Under the pieces are notes generated by a model. That model ran no database searches, was not told where the DNA came from, and worked only from the letters and a program-made list of their open reading frames with translations. A stretch of 64,000 nt of DNA from CAVSLM01 sp963728895 (GTDB lineage: Bacteria > Pseudomonadota > Gammaproteobacteria > JBBQDK01), in assembly GCA_963728895.1 (NCBI GenBank), contig CAVSLM010000001.1, positions 1 to 64,000 of the forward strand, written 5' to 3'. Each line of letters begins with the position of its first letter. The stretch's first letter is position 1. Made by a program: the position numbers and the translations under genes. Below are positions 42,458-51,712 of the stretch, piece by piece.

Positions 42458-44177
42458 TTACATCGTAATGACGCGGTTGATTTCTTCGAGACTGGTGAGC
42501 CCTGCATTGACCTTTTCAACCCCGAGTGCGGAGATCGGCGATGCCTTCCTCTTTTGGCCTGCTCGGCCAGCGTTATGGAGTTGCCACCCTCCATGATGAG
42601 TCCGGCCCATTGTGTCCGAAATCGGCATAACTTGATAAATGCCCACGCGGCCTTTATAGCCGTCCTTGCACTGGTCGCAACCTACGGGACGATACACATG
42701 TAAGTCTGCTGACTCCTCGGCGGTAAAGCCCTCCCGCAATAGTGCCTCGCGCGGGAATGTCCTCGGCCCGTTTGCAATGATTGCACAAACGTCGCGCCAG
42801 ACGCTGGGCGATGATCAGGTTTACGGCCGAAGCGATATTATAACGGCGCTACTCCCATATTCATCAGGCGATTCAAAGTCAGCGGCGCATCGTTGGTATG
42901 CAGGGTGGAAAAGTACCATATGGCCGGTTTGGGCTGCCTTGATGGCGATTTCGGCGGTCTCCAGGTCACGTATCTCGCCGACCATGATCACGTCCGGGTC
43001 CTGGCGCAGAAAGGCGCGCAGGGCGGAGGCGAAAGTAAGCCCGGTCTTCGGGTTCATGTTCACCTGGTTGATCCCGGGGACAAAGATTTCGACCGGATCT
43101 TCGACGGTAGATATATTCCGGTCCGCAGTGTTGAGGATATTCAGGGCCGTATAGAGCGATCACCGTCTTACCGCTGCCGGTGGGTCCTGTGACCAACACC
43201 ATGCCATACGGGCGATGAATGGCTTTGAGGAAAGCTCCTTCTGATCGTCCTCGTACCCGAGTGCGTCGATCCCCAGCTTGCGCGCGAAGTGGGGTCCAGG
43301 ATGCGCAGCACGATCTTTTCACCGAACAGCGTGGGACAGGTGTTGACGCGGAAGTCGATGGCTCGGTTCTTGGAAAGCGTCATCTTGATGCGGCCGTCTT
43401 GCGGCACCCGGCGCTCGGCGATGTCCATTCGTGACATCACCTTGATGCGGGCCGCCATGCGGTTGGCCAGGTTGATCGGCGGGGTAGCGATCTGGTGCAG
43501 CATGCCATCCTGGCGGAAACGGACCCGGAATTCCTTTTCGTAGGGCTCGAAGTGAATATCCGATGCGCCCTTGTTGATGGCGTCGAGCAGCACCTTGTTC
43601 ACAAAGCGGACGACCGGGCGTATCATCGACGTCCGACTCATTGGCGTCGCCCGGCTGCTCGTCGTCGCCGGCCTGTATCTCGAGATTATCGAGATCGCGT
43701 ATCGAGCAACTCGCTTATGGTAGTGCTTCTGCTGTCGAGCGCGTGGTCGATCGCTTTCCCGAGCTTGTCCTCCTCGACCAGCACCGCCTCGGTATTGATC
43801 CCGGTGTGGAACTTGATTTCGTCGAGGGCCACCAGGTTCGTAGGGTCGGAAACTCCGATGTATAGCCGGTTCCCGCGACGGAAGAGCGGCAGTGCACGGT
43901 GCTGGCGGATCAGTTTCTCGTCGACGAGCTTGACGGGGGCACTTTCCATGTCCAGCACGTTGACGTCGAACAGAGGAACGCCAAATTCCTGCGAAGCCGC
44001 CCAGGCGATGGTGCGGCTTGCGGCGAGTTTGTTTTCGACCAGGTAGCTGACGAAAGGGACGCGCTTCTTGAATGCCTGCTCGCTCGCCTGGCGCGCGTTG
44101 TCCTCGGCGAGGATCCCATCCAGGACGAGCCTTCGGGCGAGGCCGCTGAGATTGATGTTCGGGCTGATCGCTACCAT
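42458..44177 (-). CDS. pilB: Type IV pilus extension ATPase PilB, frameshifted
   Basis: Hexameric ATPase driving pilus assembly. The N-terminal domain (LSGLARRLVLDGIL) reads cleanly to 43690. Downstream pieces include VRFVNKVLLDAINKGASDIH, Walker A GPTGSGKT near 43180, FLRQDPDVIMVGEIRDLETA, and a C-terminal zinc region with CDQCKDGYKGRVGIYQ. At least six single-base changes occur (near 43690, 43630, 43290, 43180, 42890 and 42600). The span corresponds to about 573 codons, as in Pseudomonas. In Pseudomonas pilA is divergent and adjacent; here 9.5 kb separates them. Confidence 0.92.
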
Positions 44178-44709
44178 AGATGGACTGTTATATTCTGCAA
44201 GTGGTTCGGAAACTGTGACTGGAGTCTTGGTCCAGGACCGCCACAGCGCCCAGTCCCGACTCGTGGGAGCATAGCGACTCGTTCGTGGAACCTCTTGAGA
44301 AGTGACACAAATGAACAGGCGCATGTGCCGTCGAAGCCGGTGGGGGCCCGCCGCCCGCGCATCTCCGCCGCAGCCGATGCAGGTCTGTCAGAGGCTCCAA
44401 GGCGCATGTCGAACCGGGTCATGTCAGCGCGGCTGAGCGTAGCATGCTGCCAGGAACCATGCGTTCAGCCTGGTGGTTCCGGTACCGCTAAGTTTCCCGC
44501 AAGACGGGTCGAGCTGCTTCGTCGCCCCTAAGCCAGGATGTCCTCCATTTCACCATTGATGGGTGCAATCAAGCGCTACACGGTTCCCGGGCTCGGAAGG
44601 GGTTCTCGAGCCAGTCTTCCGGCAGCCGCGTGCGATTTCCGATTGGACAAGAGACCATTTGCCTCGATCGCAATGCGGCCACGTTACCGAGCCAATAGGA
44701 GAGATGTGG
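44178..44709. other. Divergent region between pilB and the glycan island
   Basis: About 530 bases with no credible gene. On the minus strand TATAAC (44187-44192) sits only 10 bases before the pilB start, and no -35 is evident. AGGAGA at 44697-44702 is the ribosome site of the first island gene. GC content appears lower than in the flanking core. Confidence 0.5.
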
Positions 44710-45411
44710 ATGGATCCGGTTCGCTTTAATCGTGCCTACTTCGAGTCCCACAGGCGTGCTGCGACCTCTCCGCTGCGACAGTTCGTGCGCGATCGCTTTC
44801 GCCTATCCCCTATGGCAGCGGGTCTTCGAACTTGTGTTCGATCGCTCGATCACGCAGCCAGGGTAATAGATGTGGGCTGTGGTAGTGGGGGACTTCTTGA
44901 GACCATTGAGCGACTGAGACCCGATGTGCGCACCCTTGGCGTCGACAGCGGAGAGATACCCTTCTATCTACCACGAGGGGACTTCGTGCGCGGAAGCGCC
45001 TTTGCATTACCGGTCGCGTCGGAGTCCCAAGACCTTGTCACTTGCGCGCACGTGATCGAACATCTGCAGGAGCCGCTGATGGCATTGTATGAGCTTCGTC
45101 GCGTCTGTCGACATGGAGGATACGTATACTTGGAGACGCCATCCCAGCGCTCTGGATTGATGCCTTTCGGTACGGGTTTCTGGGATGATCCAACACACGT
45201 ACGCCCCTACTCGAGCAGGGCCCTGGGGCGACTGTTGGAGATGGCTGGCCTGGAACTCCATGCTGCAGGAACCAAGCGGTCGTTGGCGGCCGTGATTCTC
45301 GGTTTGCCCTATATGTTTATCGGAAGACTACTCGGTGATCCGCAAGCCGGAACCCTGTTTTCAGGATATGCCTTTGGGCTCTACGATTATGCTGTCGGAC
45401 GGCGAATCTGA
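44710..45411 (+). CDS. Class I SAM-dependent methyltransferase
   Basis: 233 residues. The SAM motif VIDVGCGSGGLLE is at residues 52-64, followed by LGVDSGE, the motif-II segment LVTCAHVIEHLQEPL, and LRRVCRHGGYVYLETP. This arrangement is typical of methyltransferases in surface polysaccharide clusters. The ATG at 44710 is chosen because AGGAGA lies 7 bases upstream; an ATG at 44704 is too close to it. It overlaps the next gene by 23 bases. The substrate is unknown. Confidence 0.8.
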   Translation: MDPVRFNRAYFESHRRAATSPLRQFVRDRFRLSPMAAGLRTCVRSLDHAARVIDVGCGSGGLLETIERLRPDVRTLGVDSGEIPFYLPRGDFVRGSAFALPVASESQDLVTCAHVIEHLQEPLMALYELRRVCRHGGYVYLETPSQRSGLMPFGTGFWDDPTHVRPYSSRALGRLLEMAGLELHAAGTKRSLAAVILGLPYMFIGRLLGDPQAGTLFSGYAFGLYDYAVGRRI

Positions 45412-46360
45412 GTTGCTGAGCACCGGTAGGGAATTTCCGGTCCGGTTTGGCCGGTCGCTATGGTACAAGCTGAAGGGCTTGGTATTTCTCACCGCACTCT
45501 TGGTGGGTGCCTGGTTCCTTTATCGGTATCGTGCAAGCGTGTTGTCGGCAGTAGTCGAGCACCGCACGGAGCTGATCGCGCTGGTCTTCCTCAACTTTGC
45601 CATGATCGCTGTGCAGGCGGCGAATTTTCTGAACCTACTCGACGCAAAAGGCTCCCTCTCTTACCGGAAAACGCTGTACACCTGGGCGCTGGGTGGATTG
45701 GTAAATTATCTCGGGCCGCTGCAGCCGGGTCTCGCGTTAAGGATCGCGCTCTTCAAACTGCAAGGCGTAACAGCGGGCCGTTCCCTGGTCACGACCGTCA
45801 AGCAACTTCATCTGAGCATCTGGACCGGTGTCGCCATCGTCGGCCTCGCTCTCGCGTTTCGTCCGCGCGTCGAAGCGCGGTGGGCGGGTGTTACGCTGGC
45901 TTTGATGGCGACTCTGTGGGTACCTGCTGCAAGTCTGGTGCACAATTGCCTTAAGAGGTGGCGTTCGCCTGTACGATGGCGCGCCGGACTGGTCCAAGCC
46001 ATCGCATCCGGGCTCGCCATACCGCGCTTCGTGGACCTGTGGTACTTTCTGGCACAGCATTCGATCGCGGCTTTGGCGGTGCTGATTGTCTACCGAGGCT
46101 TCGGTGCCGAAATAGGCATGGGGGACGCGTACGTGATCGCAGTCGTAGCGACGCTGTCGGGACTCATTTCATTGACTCCGAACAACCTGGGACTGCAGGA
46201 ACTGATTCTCGGCTATGCGGCCTGGCAGGGTGGTCTTGGTGTTGCCGACGCTACGGCGATCGCAGCGTTGTTTCGAATCGCTCATGTACTGAGCTGCGCT
46301 GTGGCGGTGGGAGCACTTGTGCTGCTTCCGGCTCCTCGCGAAGAACCGCCGATGGCTTGA
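45389..46360 (+). CDS. Flippase-like polytopic membrane protein (UPF0104 / LPG synthase TM region)
   Basis: 323 residues, about seven or eight membrane helices. It contains NYLGPLQPGLALRIALFK and the C-terminal LSGLISLTPNNLGLQELILG, which match the lysylphosphatidylglycerol-synthase transmembrane superfamily (also called UPF0104). Members near glycan genes are thought to move lipid-linked intermediates; that role is inference here. The ATG at 45389 overlaps the methyltransferase gene, implying co-transcription. Confidence 0.7.
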   Translation: MLSDGESELLSTGREFPVRFGRSLWYKLKGLVFLTALLVGAWFLYRYRASVLSAVVEHRTELIALVFLNFAMIAVQAANFLNLLDAKGSLSYRKTLYTWALGGLVNYLGPLQPGLALRIALFKLQGVTAGRSLVTTVKQLHLSIWTGVAIVGLALAFRPRVEARWAGVTLALMATLWVPAASLVHNCLKRWRSPVRWRAGLVQAIASGLAIPRFVDLWYFLAQHSIAALAVLIVYRGFGAEIGMGDAYVIAVVATLSGLISLTPNNLGLQELILGYAAWQGGLGVADATAIAALFRIAHVLSCAVAVGALVLLPAPREEPPMA

Positions 46361-47604
46361 GTTGGAATTGCGGGTGCGAGTCCGGTGAGACATGTTCGGT
46401 GACGTATTGCCCGCACGCAACGTACTCCGACAGGGCGCGAAACATCCATGCGTTGCACCACCTCAAGAGTGTGAAAGTCCTCGTGCCAAAGCGCGTTTGC
46501 TGATAATAGAAGCGGCCTTCGCTAGAATACATCCAGCGAATTGCCCATCGCGCAACTCTGTCGGCAAGCCCGGGATATTCAGTCGCATGCCGGCAAAATG
46601 TTAGGATTCCCTGCGCGGCACCGTGAATGTCATGGGGATAATCCCGGTCGCTCATCCAGCGTGGTGCCCCGTCCGGGTTGAACAGCCGCTCCGCGTAAAA
46701 ACGCAAGCCGAGCCTGTAACACGGCTCCCAGCTACTGTCCCCAGTAGCAGACATGTAACGGGCGAGCACATCGAGAATGAAGCCGGTATGATAGTTGTCA
46801 TGTCGAAGTGGTGATGCTTCTGGTGGGTCGGTATAGACCAGGCCCCCTCACGCGTTTGGCGTCGAACGACATATTGGGCGAGACGAAAGGCAGTTTCCGA
46901 ATAAGATCTATCGCCAGTGAGGGCGACGTACTGGGCGAGGACACTGGCCACCAGGATGCTGACGTCCATCACGCGCATGGACATGGGCAAAGGCATATAG
47001 GCAACGCAGAGCTCGTCATGCGCGTTCGATAGGCTCGGGAGTTGCTGAAGAAAGAATGGAATGGCGTGGGCAACTGTGTCCGGTATCCGGCGTCTCCCGT
47101 TACTCGATATGCGTCGACAAAGGCCTCGCATACGAAGCTTGTGACCACCGCATTGGGGGTGTGCGTATCTGCAAAAAAACCTAGATCCTGCCACGGATAC
47201 GGGTAACCCCAACAAGATCCTGCCCATCGTCCCGGAGAACGGAGCGTCGAAAGGAGCGCGAGTAGCTCCCTGGCGTCATCCAGGTACCGGGCGTCGTTGG
47301 TAATGCGGAACCGCGCCAGCAGTCCCTGAGTGAACAGCGCCAGACCCTTAGGATTATAAGTCCTGGATACGCCGAGCAAGGGCCGCACGTTGATCGGAGC
47401 GCGCATCACGAGCTGGATCGCGACTAATCGTGACCACTTCGACCATCCCAGCGCAAAGCGCAAAAATGGACTGTTTAGTCCGTCATGCTTGTTGAATCCG
47501 CGAAAGCCGCGCGTCTTGCTCCACTGAAGCACCGCTTCCAGGACCTCATCGATAGCCATGTCGCTGCAGCGATCCACACCGGCTCCGGCTGTTACGCTAC
47601 GCAC
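46251..47604 (-). CDS. Alpha/alpha-toroid protein of glycan clusters, frameshifted
   Basis: A protein of about 430-450 residues split by changes near 47090 and 46842. Pieces in order: GFRGFNKHDGLNSPFLRFAL, NPKGLALFTQGLLARF, then after a shift MRVMDVSILVASVLAQYVAL, then HDNYHTGFILDVLARYM, DIHGAAQGILTF and WCNAWMFRALSEYV. Repeated helix pairs with such motifs are seen in (alpha/alpha)6 toroid proteins found in O-antigen and capsule clusters, often mis-named aminolevulinate dehydratase. The GTG at 47604 overlaps the end of the asparagine synthase gene. As drawn, the C-terminus overlaps the convergent flippase gene by 110 bases, so the true stop may be earlier. Activity is unknown. Confidence 0.6.
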
Positions 47605-49460
47605 GAGCGTTCCTCAAAAAGGGCCAGCCAGATATGCGTGGCGAGCATCAGGTACAGCATAAAATAATGCCATCGATACCGGGTGTGACTTCCCATCGCG
47701 GTTACCTGACGGACGAACTTGATATTGAACAGACCGTAGTGCTGCACTCTCTCATCGCTTAACCAACAACGCGCCATCGGGAGGAGCTGCTCGGAAAAAA
47801 ACGTTGGTGAGTCCACCTGGAATCCACTTTTTGGCCGGTTGAGGATTTCGTGCGGGAGCACTCCGGCAGCGAGCTGCCTCATATATTCCTTCGGCTTTCC
47901 ATGAGGCATCAGTCGTGATCGCCCCAGACCCCATATCGCATTACGTAGTGGTTGATCTACAAACGGTACACGCACTTCCAGCCCTTCTGCCATGCTTGCC
48001 CGGTCTTCTTGCCAGAGGAGGTCGTTGACCATCTTGTGACGCCATTCGAACTGTGCTGTCGCCATTAGGGGATCAACCTCGGCCGGCCACAGGCGTTCCA
48101 AGACCTGGAAAGCATCGGGGAGAACAGAATCCAGCATGCGAGGGCCATAAACCATTCGTCGAAGTCTCGGTGAATCCCAGACGTTACGCAGCAACCCGTA
48201 CGCCCGCGACCAGTCACCCCGCGCAGCAAGCATCCGGAAGGCGCGTTCTCGTTCCGACCACATGGAACCAGGCAGGGTCTGAAGAAGCCATGCGCCCGCT
48301 TTCCCTGCAACGCGACGCCAGGAGCCCGGAACGGCACGGTTCACCACCGAGTACAGCCAGAGAATGCGATGAGCATTGTATCCGAAAAACAACTCGTCTC
48401 CGCCGAGGCCGGATAGTACAACCTTGACTTCGCGCGCGGTGCATCTCGCCAGGCGCCAGACCTGAAGGGCGTTGACCTTTGGTATCTCGAGATGCCAGAT
48501 CAGCCGCGGCAGCGCGGTTTCAATGGGGTCGCTGAGCGAGAACTGATGGTTCAGGACTTGCAGCAACTGCGCACTTCGCGCGGCGTTTGCTGCCTCAGCG
48601 GGATCATCTCCGATGTCGAGCGTGAAGGTCTTTAGAGCAGCGCCGCTGGCGGATCGTGCGAGTGCAGCAATGAGCGCCGAGTCGATGCCACCGGACAGGG
48701 TCAGTGCCAACTTCGACGTCCGAAGTGGCGGTCGCCGCACCGATTCGCGCACTGCATCACTCGGATCTGCAGGCACACTCGCTTCCTGCTCGATGTCGGT
48801 GAACCGCAACGACTCGTTGGCTTTCCAGAGGAGCAATGTTCCGGGAGGGAGCTGGCTAATGCCGCGGAACAAGGTCTCTTCACCGGGCACATAGCGGAAG
48901 TTCATGAGCAGGTGAAGAGCACCCTCGTTCAATGCGAGTCCTGGATGATGGGGATCAGCAAATATTCCCTTTGCCTCGGACGCAAATCTGAGGGTGCCGC
49001 CCGGTCCGTTCTGAATGAACAGCGGCTTGATACCACAAGGATCCCGTGCGAGGACTCCCAGTCGGAGTTCGTGATCCCAGAGTGCAAACGCATACATGCC
49101 ACGCAGTCGTCCGAACCCCTGCGGCCCATATTGTTCGTACAGTCCCAGGATCACCTCGGTGTCTGACTGCGTCTGGAATCGGGTTCCCTCTCTCAGCAGA
49201 CCGGCGCGCAGTTCTCGAAAGTTGTAGATCTCTCCGTTGAATACGATACTGACGCGACCGTCGTGCGTGGTCATGGGCTGCTGGCCACCTGCCGGATCGA
49301 TGATCGACAGGCGGACATGTCCGAGGGCGGCCTGATCAGCAAAGCATTCGCGGGAGCCGTCCGGACCACGGTGGCGCAGAGCCCGCATCATCGCGGCCAG
49401 CCGCGGGCGAGCATCCTCCTCGGTGACAACGGGCGAGAACCAGCCGGCGAAGCCGCACAT
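47592..49460 (-). CDS. asnB: Glutamine-hydrolysing asparagine synthase family protein
   Basis: 622 residues, intact. The N-terminal nucleophile Cys2 (MCGFAGWF) and glutamine-amidotransferase motifs (RHRGPDGS, FNGEIYNFRELR, RDPCGIKPLF) are followed by a synthetase domain with the PP-loop LSGGIDSALI (about 254-263) and SGLGGDELFFGY. In glycan clusters these proteins often amidate sugars and not aspartate. The ATG lies 3 bases beside the end of the MITE-like copy at 49464-49713, so its upstream signals are inside that repeat. Confidence 0.88.
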   Translation of the reverse strand: MCGFAGWFSPVVTEEDARPRLAAMMRALRHRGPDGSRECFADQAALGHVRLSIIDPAGGQQPMTTHDGRVSIVFNGEIYNFRELRAGLLREGTRFQTQSDTEVILGLYEQYGPQGFGRLRGMYAFALWDHELRLGVLARDPCGIKPLFIQNGPGGTLRFASEAKGIFADPHHPGLALNEGALHLLMNFRYVPGEETLFRGISQLPPGTLLLWKANESLRFTDIEQEASVPADPSDAVRESVRRPPLRTSKLALTLSGGIDSALIAALARSASGAALKTFTLDIGDDPAEAANAARSAQLLQVLNHQFSLSDPIETALPRLIWHLEIPKVNALQVWRLARCTAREVKVVLSGLGGDELFFGYNAHRILWLYSVVNRAVPGSWRRVAGKAGAWLLQTLPGSMWSERERAFRMLAARGDWSRAYGLLRNVWDSPRLRRMVYGPRMLDSVLPDAFQVLERLWPAEVDPLMATAQFEWRHKMVNDLLWQEDRASMAEGLEVRVPFVDQPLRNAIWGLGRSRLMPHGKPKEYMRQLAAGVLPHEILNRPKSGFQVDSPTFFSEQLLPMARCWLSDERVQHYGLFNIKFVRQVTAMGSHTRYRWHYFMLYLMLATHIWLALFEERSCVA

Positions 49461-49463
49461 CTT

Positions 49464-49713
49464 AGCGCGAAAACCTCATGAGCATTCCTGGAACTGGCGG
49501 GATTCGCAGTCGTCCTGGCGTCGAAAGAGGTAGCCGTAGCTGCCACTTGAGCTGAAGCCCAAGCCATTGCGAGCCAGAAACCGCCATAACCGGGATAGTC
49601 CGGCGGCGTAAACTGTGTGTCATCGTTCTGGGATCGTGAAGCATGCCCAGATCTTCCCTGTTTCCATTCACTGCCCTGCCAGCCGCTGGACGGGTGGTGA
49701 GATTTTCCAGCTA
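49464..49713 (-). mobile_element. MITE-like dispersed repeat, copy 2
   Basis: About 250 bases between the asnB start and the DUF354 stop. Read on the minus strand it parallels copy 1 (13-273): GAAAATCTCACCA at one end, CCAGCGGCTGG, GAACGATGACACA, CGCCGCCGGACTATCCCGG, GACTGCGAATCC, and ATGCTCATGAGGTTTTCGCGCT at the other end in pieces. The ends are less well matched (about 13 of 20) than in copy 1. The outer TAG of one end is the stop codon of the DUF354 gene. Confidence 0.6.
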
Positions 49714-50774
49714 AGCCTTCGCTGCCTCGTGGTACTCCAGCAGCGGGGCGGGGTAGGACTCGATCAGATTGGCCGCGAATCTCGCCACGTCGACTGTGTC
49801 GCCGAGAAGAGTGGACCTGCTTTTTCTCCAGAAGTCCGTCGGGTGGCGGAGCACTGCGTCTACAGAGGACTCCAGAGTCGACCATTCCAGTGTCCGGACG
49901 TTATGCACCAGTCCATAGCGGCTCTCCTGCTCGTCAGTATATCCGCGGCCGGTTTCTGCAGCGTAAACGGCAGGCACACCGAGAACCGCGCTTTCCGACG
50001 CCATCGTGGCGCTTTCACCAATATAGGCGCGGCAGTACGCCATGACATGATGTAGCTCCGACGCCCGGCCTTGGTAGCCGAGAGGGCGCAGGTGATGCGG
50101 CAGGTCTCCCTCGGCGGAGATGATCACCTTGCCGAGTGGTTGCAGTTTGTTCACGAGTCGAGTGAGCAGGTCCAGGCTCCAACCCCGTTCGCTGAGGTCG
50201 TGACTCGCACGCCAAGACACGACCCTTATCAGGAAAGTATCGCCAGCCGTCGCCAAGCCATTCGCGACAGCCACCAAACGATAGGGCCGGAAGTAATCGG
50301 GGTGCCGATAGGAAAGCTCGTGATAGCCGCCGTACCGTATGTGTCGTCGGCGCGGGACCCAGGACCGGTAGCAGCGTGGTACCGCAACACAAGATGCCAG
50401 GGGATAGGTGATGGCGTTTTGAAGCTTGGCATTCTCGGTGTCGTAGAAGACCACGGATGGGAGGGTGGCAAGTCTGCCGACATGCGCGACGAAAACGCCA
50501 CCAATGGCCGTCAGAATATCGGGCCGCCAACTCTTGACGATCCGTCTAGGGCGCGTTCTCTGGCCACGAGTTCGCGCGCTAGCGAGACGAATCCCCTTCC
50601 TCTTTGAGTGGAAAGTACCGTGTGGTTGACCCCCAACTCGTCGAGCAGCGACACGGCACACTCTTTGACCCGACTCGTGACGTGGATTTCGTGCCCGCGC
50701 GCCTTCAACAGCCGCATGGGGTGCCTGAAGAAATGCACGTGGGCGGGATGACCAATGTCAACGAGTATCCTCAT
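49711..50774 (-). CDS. DUF354 family protein (glycosyltransferase-like), frameshifted
   Basis: About 354 residues. The start MRILVDIGHPAHVHFFRH is characteristic of DUF354, a GT-B-like family seen in surface glycan clusters. A single change near 50550 joins ARELVARERAL to KSWRPDILTAIGG in the second frame; the rest (FYDTENAKLQNAITYP, YIGESATMASESAVLGVPA) is continuous. The ATG overlaps the stop of the upstream GT2 gene (ATGA). The stop TAG lies in the terminal repeat of the MITE-like copy 2. Acceptor and donor are unknown. Confidence 0.75.
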
Positions 50775-51613
50775 CGCCTGGAAGTTCCCTGGTACAGCAG
50801 CATCGTAACCTGTTCGGAGACCAGGCCAACCAAGAAAACCATCACGGCGGTAATCAGGAGCAGACCGCTCATGTTGGTGAAACGTGGGCATCTCGCTGTA
50901 CGTGTACGAGTAGTGCAGCAGCACCGAGTAAAACAAATGCCCCGCTCGCGGGCGGAAACAGCTTCAAGGGAGAGTATGGGGACTGAAGCGAAATATGATC
51001 AGGAAGAATCGAATTTCATCCCTATGGTCTTGAGGTGACTACGACCAATGCGCCTTGCAGCCGAAATCGGAACATACGTACGGGATATCCGGCCCGGAAA
51101 AATGCCATGGTAATCGTTGTCGGGTAAGAAAAGCCGTTTGGCAATAGATAGAGAAATTCGCGAAATTCGAGGCGCGAACGGCACGAAACCCAGAGGTAAG
51201 TCGGGATCCGCTGTCCGACCATGTAACTCGCAAGTCTATATAAAGTTTGTTGGCGAACGAGCGCCCTATGTTAGCCTGCGATCCCCCATCACGCGCGCCT
51301 ACGACCATATCGTATCCATGTCCAGCGGCGACAAGAGAGAATGATGGCCGCCGGGTCATGTTGGCCGTCGCCGTCCATGAAGACCAGGACTTCGCCGATC
51401 GCGGCGCGCGCTCCCGTCTTACCGCGGCACCGTTGCCGAGGCGGTGGAGGTGAGACAGTGGATGGACGCCATATTCCTCGCAGACGCTTGAGTTCCGTCG
51501 GTCGACCCATCGTCCACAACCAAAACCTCGTCATTTGGCCGTAGAGCGAGCAGCCGAGGCAGCAATATGCGGAGACTGTGTTCCTCATTCCTAGCCGGAA
51601 TGACTATGCTCAC
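50771..51613 (-). CDS. GT2 family glycosyltransferase, frameshifted
   Basis: About 281 residues if frame changes are repaired. SIVIPARNEEHSLRILLP, VLVVDDGSTDGTQ, GEVLVFMDGDGQHDP, MVVGARDGGS, LTSGFRAVRAS and LLPNGFSYPTTITMAF are dolichol-phosphate-mannose-synthase-like motifs. The C-terminal part (GLLLITAVMVFLVGLVSEQV) forms a membrane helix. Pieces lie in different frames with at least four changes. GTG at 51613 is the likely start. The stop overlaps the DUF354 start. It would move a sugar to a polyprenyl phosphate; the sugar is unknown. Confidence 0.7.
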
Positions 51614-51712
51614 CGTCCCAGAAAGGTTCGGGCGACCTGCCGCGTGGTTCGGTGTCGGATGATAAGTGGTCGCGTTATCAGACGGGGCATGTCGCTGTCC
51701 TCTGAAGCCTTT
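51614..51712. other. Short gap in the island
   Basis: About 100 bases between the GT2 start and the end of the GT-C/TPR gene. No promoter, terminator or small gene is recognised. Confidence 0.4.

Noticed and set aside
49388..49885. A 165-codon frame across the MITE-like copy 2
   Set aside because: It merely crosses the repeat, asnB start and DUF354 end; the similar frame in copy 1 reflects shared repeat DNA.
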